From: Stigonema ocellatum SAG 48.90 = DSM 106950
Lineage (GTDB): Bacteria > Cyanobacteriota > Cyanobacteriia > Cyanobacteriales > Nostocaceae
Assembly: GCA_016903675.1 (NCBI GenBank)
Contig: JADQBA010000033.1
Coordinates: 1-64,000 of the forward strand
Direction: 5' to 3'
DNA: 64,000 nt
The position numbers and the translations under genes were made by a program. Below, one piece after another: positions 40,249 through 49,243 of the stretch. Every line of letters starts with the position of its first letter. Position 1 is the first letter of the stretch. The notes under the pieces were generated by a model. That model searched no databases and had not been told where the DNA came from. It saw only the letters and a program-made list of their open reading frames with translations.

Positions 40249-40425
40249 GCTACTTCTCGTTTCTAGGTTCTGTCTGGAAATGCCCACACTGAGAGGTTGT
40301 TTGAAAAGTTGTTGGCGGTATCGAAGCACTTATTGATCAGAACTAGCCCCCCTTTTTAAGGGGGGAACTGGAATCAAAGTCCCCCTTTTTAAGGGGGATT
40401 TAGGGGGATCTAAAAGTATTTGATA

Positions 40426-40714
40426 CATTAACCAAGCAAGAGTTGAACTGACAGATGCCGTTATCCAGCAAAAAGTTCTAGAATTTATAGAGACAATCGT
40501 CATCTACAAGTTTCCTAAATTAAGTCGGGAGGAAATAGAAGTCATGCTCAATTTAAATCTGTTCAAACAAACCAGAGTTTATCAAGAAACTAAAGAAGAA
40601 GGCAAGTTAGAAATCGTACCAAAGCTTGTGGAAAGAGGAATGAGCATTCAGGAAATAGCTGATGTACTGGAGTTAGATACTGAAACTATTAGAAAATATC
40701 TGCGACAACAATAA
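40426..40714 (+). pseudogene. Duplicated 3' end of the Rpn gene
   Basis: Nearly identical to the last third of the preceding gene, starting at 'attaaccaagcaagagttgaactg' and running through the stop into 'gctacttctcgtt'. It has no start codon in the matching frame and lacks a short GKEEGK-coding repeat. Between original and copy lie hairpin repeats (40347-40412). Confidence 0.9.
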
Positions 40715-40960
40715 GCTACTTCTCGTTAGGTTTGTAGTTGCGCTTTAGCGCTCTGGGCCGTGAATGCGTTTACAAATCATCCCATCCTTAATCTCGCACT
40801 AGATATTTAACCCAACAACTGCGTAACCAATCTCTTCCCTAATTTTCTACCTTGCATTCCCCCAGAACCTAGGATATTATCCTAGTCCAGAGAAACCCGG
40901 TTTCTTCTGCGAAACCGAGTTTCTGCAAGGAAAGCAAATCATTTAAGACTGCTATAGCTT

Positions 40961-41731
40961 TCACCTACTATAGCGTTTAGCATGACGTTCATAATCCTCA
41001 AAGCGTAGCTTTGCGATCGCATTCCTATTCATAGTTCTAGCCACAATACCCTCTGCTCGACCTTGAGCACCATCGTCGAGTGCAACGCTAGTACGTGGTA
41101 AAGTTACTTTGAGGAACTCATGTATTTCTTGAATACTGATTGGCAGAGCTGCGATTGTAGCAATTCTCGGTGTTAGCTCAAATCCGTACTCTTTTGCAAC
41201 TTTGTGGAGTTGCTCTTCATCAAGAAATACTTGACCACCATTGTCTCGCCACGCCGCTAGTTGCTGGACAGATTTGGTGAAGAGTATTTCAACATCTGCA
41301 AACACTGCAACATCAAACAGCCGCCAACCAACACTTTGCTGTGCTGTGTACTGCTTGCTTGCAGCAGTAACCTTGCCACCATACAGTTCTAGGTATGCAA
41401 CAACAATACCGTTCTGGGGCAATGGCAGAAGATTAGCAACGCCTTTGAGGGCATCCACTATCCCAAGCGCGGGGTTCCCAATGAGGTCGCCCTTTGCAAA
41501 GAGTAGTTCTTCGCGGCTACCCAAAACGAAATTCCCATCCGGAAGTAGAATGATGCGAGAGTTCGTACCATCTACTTTTTCGGTCAGTATAACCTCACCG
41601 CTAAAACTAATAGTTTCTTCCAGCAGAGATCCTTTATCCCCAAGCATGTGATAAGTAGGAATACTAGGATATTTAGTCATGGAGTTGAGTTTGTTTAAGT
41701 CACAACTTTGAAGTGAAAAATCGTAGCTCAT
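40961..41731 (-). CDS. RNA ligase (nucleotidyltransferase family, PF09414-like)
   Basis: 256 residues with the ligase motif I LTEKVDGTNSRII (lysine nucleophile near residue 53). Motif III-IV equivalents (VVAYLELYGGKVT, AEGIVART) and motif V (IAKLRFEDYERH) follow. It resembles the Rnl2-like and Nostoc/phage RNA ligases that seal 3'-OH/5'-P ends. An alternative start 17 codons inside (MTKYPSIPTYHML) fits the family better but has no clear ribosome-binding site. It lies next to kptA on the same strand, suggesting joint RNA repair. Confidence 0.85.
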   Translation of the reverse strand: MSYDFSLQSCDLNKLNSMTKYPSIPTYHMLGDKGSLLEETISFSGEVILTEKVDGTNSRIILLPDGNFVLGSREELLFAKGDLIGNPALGIVDALKGVANLLPLPQNGIVVAYLELYGGKVTAASKQYTAQQSVGWRLFDVAVFADVEILFTKSVQQLAAWRDNGGQVFLDEEQLHKVAKEYGFELTPRIATIAALPISIQEIHEFLKVTLPRTSVALDDGAQGRAEGIVARTMNRNAIAKLRFEDYERHAKRYSR

Positions 41732-41923
41732 TAATTAAAGGACGTATTTATGACACTACAATTGTAGTATAAAAATTAAAAAAGTTCATGCTTGCGCTAA
41801 CAGTGCAACGGATAATGGCGATCTCAATTGGCACAAGTCACTTAACAAGCGCCTTGATAGAACAGGGAACAAATACCCACTATAACAACTCTAGAAAGAG
41901 TGCAACGCCTCAAAATAGGATCA

Positions 41924-42469
41924 CTATATCTCTTGTAGATACTCTGGTGGTACACACTCCACTAGCCAGACACCATTGTCAGAACAGTAAAACTCATAAC
42001 CTGCCTTGTGCATTGTCGCAGCATCTATAACAAAAACTACTGGTTTTCCATGCCTTGCACCAACAGTCTTTGCTGTAGCTATATCCTTGGATAAATGAAC
42101 ATGATGACGCGACATTTTGTTCAGCCCTGTCTGTAAAATTGACTCAACAGCTTTATGTCCTGTACCGTGATAAAGTATATCTGGAGGAACAGCAGGTGTA
42201 AGTTGTAAATCTACTTCTACACTGTGCCCTTGGTTAGCACGAATGAGAGTGCCTGTAGAGTCAAAGGAAAAGCGTTTTTTGTCATTTTGTGCGACGACTT
42301 CATTCAGTTCCTCACGACTGATAGGAAACTGATTTTTTTCACACGCTGCTAAAAGTTCATCAACACAAACCCATCCACCCGGAGCAAGTTGAATGCCAAT
42401 GCGATGAGGTTGGTGGCGTAGATATTTGCTGAGATATTTACTGATTTTTAGTAGGCGAGAATTTTCCAT
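41924..42469 (-). CDS. kptA: RNA 2'-phosphotransferase KptA/Tpt1
   Basis: 181 residues. The N-terminal winged-helix half has the family opening SKYLSKYLRHQPHRIGIQL. The ADP-ribosyltransferase-like half carries LYHGTGHKAVESILQTGL and RHHVHLSKDIATA. Tpt1/KptA removes an internal 2'-phosphate from ligated RNA using NAD+. In bacteria it has no obvious essential substrate. Here it lies 192 bp upstream of an RNA ligase gene on the same strand, inside a defence island. Confidence 0.93.
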   Translation of the reverse strand: MENSRLLKISKYLSKYLRHQPHRIGIQLAPGGWVCVDELLAACEKNQFPISREELNEVVAQNDKKRFSFDSTGTLIRANQGHSVEVDLQLTPAVPPDILYHGTGHKAVESILQTGLNKMSRHHVHLSKDIATAKTVGARHGKPVVFVIDAATMHKAGYEFYCSDNGVWLVECVPPEYLQEI

Positions 42470-42572
42470 GAAGTCATTTCCTGGGCTTTATACAACTATA
42501 AAGGTCTGGTTTTAGTTCGGTTAGTGGTCTGTAATATTTATCATAATTCGTAATTTTAAAGGGGTTTAAAAG

Positions 42573-42718
42573 CAATACCCGTGAATGAATGGAATTAGAG
42601 GGCAATTAGACAGGGCTATTTCATTGTCATTACTGCCCTCAAGATAGCCCTTAACGGGCACCCCTCTCCCAATTTGGGAGAGGGGTAGGGGTGAGGGTTT
42701 TCATTCACGGGTATTGGG
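42573..42718. mobile_element. MITE family B, copy 2
   Basis: 146 bp with the same 17-bp inverted ends as the copy near 31.7 kb and the same internal 'gggctatttcattgtcatta'. It carries a short extra palindrome (AGGGC..GCCCT). Confidence 0.85.
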
Positions 42719-42774
42719 TTTAAAAGTTATCCCATGCTTTTCCATAATGTCGCACTGGATATTTAACCCAACAA

Positions 42775-42992
42775 CTACATAACCAGTCTCTTCCGTAATT
42801 TTCGCTCATACCAATGAACGCTACTTGCAGCCCAATTATAAGGAGATTCTGCCCAACCATGTTTTACAGGGTTGTAATGAATATAGTTTAGAGTGGTGTA
42901 GTAATGTCGTTCTGAGCGAATGGCGCGATCGCTAAAACAATACCAAACTTTACCAGTGACTCTGTCTTCAAGATTCCATTGGCGGGCTATGT
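42775..42992 (-). pseudogene. C-terminal fragment of an IS200-like Y1 transposase (RAYT type)
   Basis: The minus strand reads WNLEDRVTGKVWYCFSDRAI, then YYTTLNYIHYNPVKHGW, then SPYNWAASSVHWY and a stop. This is the C-terminal half of a REP-associated tyrosine transposase. The HUH motif and catalytic tyrosine side are missing at its 5' end. A shorter scrap of the same 3' end is near 40797-40853. Confidence 0.7.
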
Positions 42993-43310
42993 TACCTTAT
43001 ATCTTGGATCTCTAAGTAGAAACTACAAATAACCAAATAAGAAGTCATAAAATTGACAGTTGTTTCACAACTCCCAAAAGTCCTCTGAAAGAGGACTTAT
43101 GCTATTAGCCTGGGACTTCAAGTCCCAGGCGGATGTGGGTGTACTTTGTGTTCGGTGAATACGCTCTCAGTGTAAATACGAAGGGACGTGGATGGGGTTG
43201 GGTTTTAGGGATTTGTAGGTGAGGGTGATGGGTTTTTAGTGTTCGGTGAATGCGCTGAAGCGCAACTACAAACATAACATTTATGATTGGGTGATGGATG
43301 AAGTGTTAGT
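42993..43310. other. Leader region of the large helicase gene
   Basis: Holds a hairpin 'gcctgggacttcaagtcccaggc' (about 43109-43131) and a right half of the palindromic repeat (GCGCTGAAGCGCAACTACAAAC, about 43251-43272) just before the start. No gene. Confidence 0.55.
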
Positions 43311-46300
43311 ATGAAGATATCTATTAAGTTGCAGGATTTGCTTCAAGAGAGTGAAAGTGCTATGATGGCGGCTGGTACTTTTCTCAGTCAAAGGTTGGCG
43401 GTGTTAGATTGTACAGGTGTGGTCAGTTTGACTCCTGAAAAGTTAGCTCTTGTATTCTCTGGTGTACCTGGAAATTGGGGTTTTCATGAACTCGAGGAGA
43501 TTATAGATTTTTCTACGATTAATCCAATTTTCCACCACCAGCTTCAAGAGTGGATTAACCAACGTTTGGGCTATACGAATGAGCCATCATTAATTACGGA
43601 TTACGAATTAGGAATTACGAATTATCTCGATATTTTTAGTTTCCGTAATGCGGTTATTGGTGATTATCGTCGCTATATTGAAAGTTTTTTGAAAATCCGT
43701 GACGCAAAGGTAAAGGCTTTTGTTGACGAAGAGTTAGACAAGGGACAGCTTTGGACTGACCCTTTGGTACAATTGAATCCTACTTATAAAGAGGGTGCTA
43801 GTGTCAGGGAGTTAGTTAGACAGGGGGTTCTTTATAAGGACTGCGATCGCTATTTTTCAAAACATGGTCAACCTTTTACTTTTCACTACCACCAAAAACA
43901 AGCATTTGAAATTGCACAACGCCAAGAACCCTATGTTGTCACTACTGGGACTGGTTCCGGTAAAAGCATGACTTACGTTGTGCCTATTTTCGATGATTTA
44001 CTTCGTCATCCAGAAATTCAAGGAGTTAGGGCAATTTTGGTATACCCCATGAATGCCTTAATTAACTCTCAAGAGGAAGAACTCAAGAAATTTCTCAGTA
44101 ATGTTCCTGATACTCACATTCGCGTTGCCAAGTACACTGGACAAGAAAGTTTAACCAGAAAAACTGAAATTCAAAATAACCCGCCTCACATTCTACTCAC
44201 TAACTATGTAATGCTGGAATTGATGCTTTCCCGCACTCACGAAAATAAACTCGTAGAATCTCCCGATTTAAAATTCTTGGTTCTCGATGAATTACATACC
44301 TACCGGGGAAGACAAGGCGCAGATGTGGCTATCTTAATTCGCAAACTCCGCCAACGCAACACAGCAAATTCCCCCCACTCCCCACTCCCTATTCCCCACT
44401 CCCCTTTATTATGCATTGGTACCAGCGCCACCATGTCCACGGAAGGTTCCCGTCAACAACGGCGTCAAGTGGTGGCGGATGTGGCTAGTAAGTTATTTGG
44501 GGTGGAGATTAAGCCGAGTCATGTCATTGATGAAACCCTAGAACGTTCCATCCAACGTCCTGAACCGACTATCGAGGAACTACGCCAAAGTATCGAAGCA
44601 GGTTTACCAACCGAGTCAGAACAAACGTTAGAGAACTTTAAACAGCATCCTCTAAGCTACTGGATAGAGATGAACTTTGGGTTAAAGGAAGAAGTCGTCA
44701 TTGATACGGGAACAGATGTCACCGATAATTCGTCTACCACATCCACTGGAAAAATTATTACTTTCCCTAGAAAACCCCCCAGTAAAGACACTAGACTTGC
44801 AGCAGCATCTACCGGAAAATACAACACCTCTCCTCAAAAATCTGTTATTTACGTCCGCCGTCAACCCATCACTCTTCAGGAAGGCGCTGAGAAACTAGTT
44901 CGTAGTAGCGTTCGTAGTAGCGCTTTAGCGCCGGTTCAAGATACGAGTACTAACGCAGATGAAGATGCGCTGAAGCGCAACTACGAACAACCCCCCACTC
45001 CCCACTCCCCACTCCCCACTCCCCCTACAGAGGAAGATGCGCTGAAGCGCAACTACGAACAACTCCCCACTCCCCACTCCCCACTCCCCACTCCCCCCAC
45101 AGAGGAAGATGCGCTGAAGCGCAACTACGAACAACTCCCCACTCCCCACTCCCCACTCCCCACTCCCCCTACAGAGGAAGATGCGCTGAAGCGCAACTAC
45201 GAACAATGTTTAAATATCATCAAACAAATGTTCCTCTGGGGAAGCAAAACTAAAGGACTTGCATTTCGCCTGCATCAATTCATTTCCCAAGGGGGTAGCG
45301 TTTACGCTACCATTGAAAATCGAGACAAACGCCTTCTCACTCTCGAAGGTCAGTATACCACCACCGAAAACCGTCTGCTATATCCCCTCGTCTTTTGCCG
45401 GGAATGCGGACACGATTACTACGTTGTCCGCTACGATTGTCAAACAGATGTTATACTCCCCCAATTACCCACAGTCTTAGATAGTCCCGAAAATGAAGAT
45501 ATTCAACAAGGCTACCTGACCCTTGATGAATCCGGACTTTGGGATGAAAGCGATGAGGATCGATTACCTGATAGTTGGTTTTCTGAAACCAAAAAACAAG
45601 GGCGGGTTGCTAAAAAAGATTATAGGCGGTTTATTCCCCAAAAAATCAGAGTCCTAGCCAATGGCAAAGTCACGACTTCTGCATTGCAAGGGACAGCCGG
45701 TTGGTTTATTCCCAAACCGTTTCTTACCTGTCTCAACTGCGGTGTAGTGCATGATAGGAAACGCAATGAATTTACCAAACTCTCTCGCCTCAGCAGTGAA
45801 GGACGCAGTACAGCTACTACTTTGCTTTGTCTTTCTACTGTCAGTCGTCTGAAGCAGATTTTTACAGGAGATCAAACCAAAGCAGCAAAAATTCTCAGCT
45901 TTACCGATAACCGTCAGGATGCGTCTTTACAAGCAGGTCATTTTAACGACTTTGTGCAAACCAGTTTCTTACGGGCTGCACTTTTAGGCGCACTTCAGAC
46001 GAAAGGAGAACTCACCCACAGTGAGTTAGCAAGCGTTGTTGTCCAGCAGATGGGATTATCTCAAAGTGACTACGCTGAACAACCTGCTGAGTATGGTAGG
46101 GGTAAACAGCGCAACGAAGAAGCTTTTCGCAAACTCATCGAATACCGTCTTTATGAAGACTTACGTCGGGGATGGCGTATTGTCCAACCCAACCTCGAAC
46201 AGTGTGGACTGTTGGTGATTGAATATGATGGTTTGCAACAAGCGTGTGCTGACAATACCCTTTGGCAAAGATACCGCCATCAGGTCTTATTGCAAGCAAC

Positions 46301-49103
46301 TCCTGAAGAACGTTTTATTGCAGCCCAAACTTTACTTAACCTGCTGCGGCGTTCATTGGCTATCAATGCGCCACTGTTACAGCCAGAAAAGCCGCAACAA
46401 CTCAAGAGTGATGTGATTCCAGTTATTAAAGACCCGTGGAAATTTGATGAAAACGAACAGTTGCATCAAGCAACCTGGGCAAGTACAAGTCGTGGTAATA
46501 ATGATAAAGCAAAGGTCAAGCTGACGGCTAGAAGTCAAATTGGTCGATATTTGCGATCGCCTCATGCTTGGTCACTTCGCAGTCAACCCTTATCAGAAGA
46601 AGAGTACATCAGTTTAATTCATGCTTTCATTGACACCCTCTGTGATGCTGGTTATCTGGTGCAACAGAAATCTGAGGTACAGCTACGCATTGATTCTCTG
46701 TTGTGGAAACCAACAAACCTCAGTGAAATTCCTCCAGATCCTCTCATATCCCGACGCTTACAAGGCAATGAGAAAGCTAAAATTTTCGTTAACAGCTTTT
46801 TCCAAAAATTTTATCAAACCAACGCCCGCCAAATTCAATCAATGGAAGGGCGAGAACATACAGGACAAGTACAAAACCAAGACCGCCAAGAACGAGAAGA
46901 CAAATTCCGCCAAGGAAAATTAGCAGCATTATTTTGTTCCCCCACGATGGAATTGGGGATAGACATTTCCGACCTCAGCGTTGTTCATCTGCGAAACGTC
47001 CCTCCTAGTCCCGCCAACTATGCCCAACGTAGCGGTCGTGCAGGTAGAAGCGGACAGGAAGCCTTGGTCATTGCTTATGCATCCATTGGCAGCGGTCATG
47101 ACCAATACTTCTTCAAACGCCAGAATCAAATGGTTGCCGGTGTGGTTGCTCCTCCCAAATTGGAACTTGCAAACCAGGATTTAATTATATCACATGTCTA
47201 TTCAATTTGGCTAGCACACACTGGGTTTTATCTGGACGACTCTATGAATAAAATTCTCGATTTGGAACGCGAAGGTTATCCTCTCAGAGAAAGTGTCAGA
47301 CTGCAACTTACCCTCAGTCCAGCCAGACAAACTGAATGTCTACAAGCTACCCAGTCCATCCTCTCTGATATTTTCTGCCAAAACGACCTGCAAAAAGCTT
47401 CGTGGTATTCTGTAAATTGGTTACAATATACCATCGAAAATGCACTGAATAGTTTTGACCGTGGGTGTAAGCGCTGGCGTGATTTGTACGCGGAAGCAGT
47501 TCAGCAGTTGGAAGCAGCCCGCCGCACTATTGACCGTTCTGCGAGAGGCGATATCACCCAGGAGGAACGTAAAAATGCTGAAACCCAAGCACGAGAAGCA
47601 CAACGGCAAATTGATTTGTTGGTGGGACACAACCAAGGGAAAGGTAATACAGAGTTTGAATTTTATCCCTATCGCTACTTTGCTGCTGAAGGATTTTTAC
47701 CAGGGTTTAACTTTCCCCGCTTACCAGTTAGGGCATTTATTCCCGCTGGTGTTGGCGGTGGATTCATCTCCAGACCACGCACTGTTGCTTTGCGCGAATT
47801 TGCACCCAGTAATATTGTATACTATGAGGGTAGTAAATTTATGGTGACAAAAACCAAAGTTCCTGTGGGTGGGATTGAAAGTGAGTATAAACGAGTGAGT
47901 GTCTGCTTTAGCTGTGGTTATTTCCACGAGGGGGGTTTCCCTGATACTTGCCAGAATTGTGGTGCTGAAATTAAGCCGGATATTTACGGGAATACTGCTA
48001 AATTGAGTCGTGTGTTGCCAATGGAAACTGCGATCGCCCGCCGCAGAGAACGCATCACCTGTGACGAAGAAGAACGGCTCAAGTACGGTTATAATATCAC
48101 AACCCACTTCCGCTACACAAACCGAAAACAGGAATCAGCTACCGTTCAAGCAGCCGATGGTACACCACTATTGAAGTTAACCTATGGAGCCACAGCCACC
48201 ATCTGGCGGATCAATCGTGGACTGCGGAAAAATTCAGAAGAACGAGGATTTAAGCTCAATCCTACCACAGGTGTATGGGGTGACAATTACAACCAGCAGG
48301 GTCAACAGGTGACAGAGAATCTGCACACTGATGTGAATTTAATGGTGGATGATACTTGTAATATCCTGGTGGTTGAGCCGTTGAATGTACCTGCTGAGAA
48401 TAGAGAAGCATTTATTGCCACCTTGCAATATATCCTAGAAACAGCAATTCAAGCTGTTTACAAATTAGAAGCAGATGAACTCGACTCTGAACGATTAGGA
48501 CAAGGTCAGTATTTACTGTATTGGGAAGCAGCAGAAGGTGGTGCAGGTGTGCTTTCTCAATTGTTAGAAAAACCAGAAGCGTTTCAAAAAATTGCCAGTA
48601 CAGCTTTGGATATCAGCCATTTTAAAAAACCGAAAGAAAGTTGTGTTCAAGCTTGTTATGAATGCTTGCTCTCCTATAGGAACCAGTTTGACCATGCTTT
48701 GATAAATCGTCATCTGATTAAATCTTGGCTGCAAGAATTATTAGAAAGTACCATGATTCGTCAAGTGAAAGGACGGGATGAGCAGTATCAAACATTACTG
48801 AAACAAACAGACCCCAATTCTCTTTTTGAGCGAGTGGTGTTAGAGGAGATTTATCAACGAGGATATAAATTACCGGATGTTGCACAGGAATTGATTCCAG
48901 AGGCGAACTGTAAACCGGATTTTCTCTATAAACAAGATAATATTGCCATTTTCTGTGACGGTTCTGCCCATGACCATCCTGAGCAGCAAAAGCAAGACCA
49001 AATAGAGCGGGATAATCTCAGGTACAATACTAGTTATACGGTAGTGACTCTACGGTATCATGACGAGTGGCAAGCTAATCTGGAGATTTTAGCAGATATG
49101 TGA
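43311..49103 (+). CDS. Giant DEAD/DEAH helicase-DUF1998-nuclease fusion (DrmA/DrmB- or DruE-like)
   Basis: 1930 residues. Helicase lobe 1 has VVTTGTGSGKSMTYVVP (near 215), LTNYVMLELML, FLVLDELHTYRGRQGAD (near 326) and CIGTSATMS. Lobe 2 has MELGIDISDLSVVHLRNVPP and QRSGRAGRSG (near 1240). A Zn-type CFSCGYF/CQNCG follows near 1535, and a DUF1998/MZB-like region (EGGAGVLSQLLEKPEAF, CVQACYECLLSYRNQFDHAL) near 1740-1810. The last 95 residues look like a Vsr/DUF559 nuclease (CKPDFLYKQDNIAIFCDGSAHD, then IERDNLRYN). DISARM has separate DrmA and DrmB; Druantia DruE is a single large DUF1998 helicase. Several repeats sit in frame in the middle (see below). Confidence 0.8.
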   Translation: MKISIKLQDLLQESESAMMAAGTFLSQRLAVLDCTGVVSLTPEKLALVFSGVPGNWGFHELEEIIDFSTINPIFHHQLQEWINQRLGYTNEPSLITDYELGITNYLDIFSFRNAVIGDYRRYIESFLKIRDAKVKAFVDEELDKGQLWTDPLVQLNPTYKEGASVRELVRQGVLYKDCDRYFSKHGQPFTFHYHQKQAFEIAQRQEPYVVTTGTGSGKSMTYVVPIFDDLLRHPEIQGVRAILVYPMNALINSQEEELKKFLSNVPDTHIRVAKYTGQESLTRKTEIQNNPPHILLTNYVMLELMLSRTHENKLVESPDLKFLVLDELHTYRGRQGADVAILIRKLRQRNTANSPHSPLPIPHSPLLCIGTSATMSTEGSRQQRRQVVADVASKLFGVEIKPSHVIDETLERSIQRPEPTIEELRQSIEAGLPTESEQTLENFKQHPLSYWIEMNFGLKEEVVIDTGTDVTDNSSTTSTGKIITFPRKPPSKDTRLAAASTGKYNTSPQKSVIYVRRQPITLQEGAEKLVRSSVRSSALAPVQDTSTNADEDALKRNYEQPPTPHSPLPTPPTEEDALKRNYEQLPTPHSPLPTPPTEEDALKRNYEQLPTPHSPLPTPPTEEDALKRNYEQCLNIIKQMFLWGSKTKGLAFRLHQFISQGGSVYATIENRDKRLLTLEGQYTTTENRLLYPLVFCRECGHDYYVVRYDCQTDVILPQLPTVLDSPENEDIQQGYLTLDESGLWDESDEDRLPDSWFSETKKQGRVAKKDYRRFIPQKIRVLANGKVTTSALQGTAGWFIPKPFLTCLNCGVVHDRKRNEFTKLSRLSSEGRSTATTLLCLSTVSRLKQIFTGDQTKAAKILSFTDNRQDASLQAGHFNDFVQTSFLRAALLGALQTKGELTHSELASVVVQQMGLSQSDYAEQPAEYGRGKQRNEEAFRKLIEYRLYEDLRRGWRIVQPNLEQCGLLVIEYDGLQQACADNTLWQRYRHQVLLQATPEERFIAAQTLLNLLRRSLAINAPLLQPEKPQQLKSDVIPVIKDPWKFDENEQLHQATWASTSRGNNDKAKVKLTARSQIGRYLRSPHAWSLRSQPLSEEEYISLIHAFIDTLCDAGYLVQQKSEVQLRIDSLLWKPTNLSEIPPDPLISRRLQGNEKAKIFVNSFFQKFYQTNARQIQSMEGREHTGQVQNQDRQEREDKFRQGKLAALFCSPTMELGIDISDLSVVHLRNVPPSPANYAQRSGRAGRSGQEALVIAYASIGSGHDQYFFKRQNQMVAGVVAPPKLELANQDLIISHVYSIWLAHTGFYLDDSMNKILDLEREGYPLRESVRLQLTLSPARQTECLQATQSILSDIFCQNDLQKASWYSVNWLQYTIENALNSFDRGCKRWRDLYAEAVQQLEAARRTIDRSARGDITQEERKNAETQAREAQRQIDLLVGHNQGKGNTEFEFYPYRYFAAEGFLPGFNFPRLPVRAFIPAGVGGGFISRPRTVALREFAPSNIVYYEGSKFMVTKTKVPVGGIESEYKRVSVCFSCGYFHEGGFPDTCQNCGAEIKPDIYGNTAKLSRVLPMETAIARRRERITCDEEERLKYGYNITTHFRYTNRKQESATVQAADGTPLLKLTYGATATIWRINRGLRKNSEERGFKLNPTTGVWGDNYNQQGQQVTENLHTDVNLMVDDTCNILVVEPLNVPAENREAFIATLQYILETAIQAVYKLEADELDSERLGQGQYLLYWEAAEGGAGVLSQLLEKPEAFQKIASTALDISHFKKPKESCVQACYECLLSYRNQFDHALINRHLIKSWLQELLESTMIRQVKGRDEQYQTLLKQTDPNSLFERVVLEEIYQRGYKLPDVAQELIPEANCKPDFLYKQDNIAIFCDGSAHDHPEQQKQDQIERDNLRYNTSYTVVTLRYHDEWQANLEILADM
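43588..43626 (+). repeat. In-frame AATTACGAATTA repeat in the large helicase
   Basis: 'attaattacggattacgaattaggaattacgaatta' encodes SLITDYELGITNY. It matches the heptamer arrays found between genes. Confidence 0.7.
44368..44405 (+). repeat. In-frame CCCCACT heptamers between helicase motifs II and III
   Basis: 'ccccccactccccactccc' plus 'tattccccactcccc' encode NSPHSPLPIPHSPL, between DELHTYRG and CIGTSATMS. Confidence 0.85.
44898..45204 (+). repeat. 307-bp in-frame composite of palindromic and CCCCACT repeats
   Basis: Four copies of 'gatgcgctgaagcgcaacta' alternate with blocks of four CCCCACT heptamers, preceded by left half-units. The encoded peptide repeats EDALKRNYEQ and LPTPHSPLPTPPTE. 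The reading frame is kept through all units. Confidence 0.95.
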
Positions 49104-49118
49104 ACTAATCAAAATAAT

Positions 49119-49229
49119 GGCGTTGCTGATTTAAAGTATGAATTAGCCTCACGCTTTACTCCTAGGCGCAAAAAATCTTTGTTTAATCATGTCGAAAAAT
49201 GTCAATTCATACTCCGATTCAGCAACGCC
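49119..49229. mobile_element. MITE family A, copy in the nifK element
   Basis: 111 bp with ends GGCGTTGCTGA and TCAGCAACGCC. It shares most of its inside ('ctttactcctaggcgcaaaa', 'tgtttaatcatgtc') with the copy at 56423-56531 in the nifH element. Confidence 0.85.
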
Positions 49230-49243
49230 AAAATAATTCGTAA

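Noticed and set aside
44925..45206. Minus-strand frame encoding a repeated FVVALQRIFLCRGSGEWGVGSGE protein
   Set aside because: It is the reverse reading of the in-frame repeat block of the large helicase; no start signals or homology.
43311..49103. Repeat blocks as introns or inteins in the large helicase
   Set aside because: They keep the frame, lack intein or intron motifs, and match dispersed intergenic repeats.
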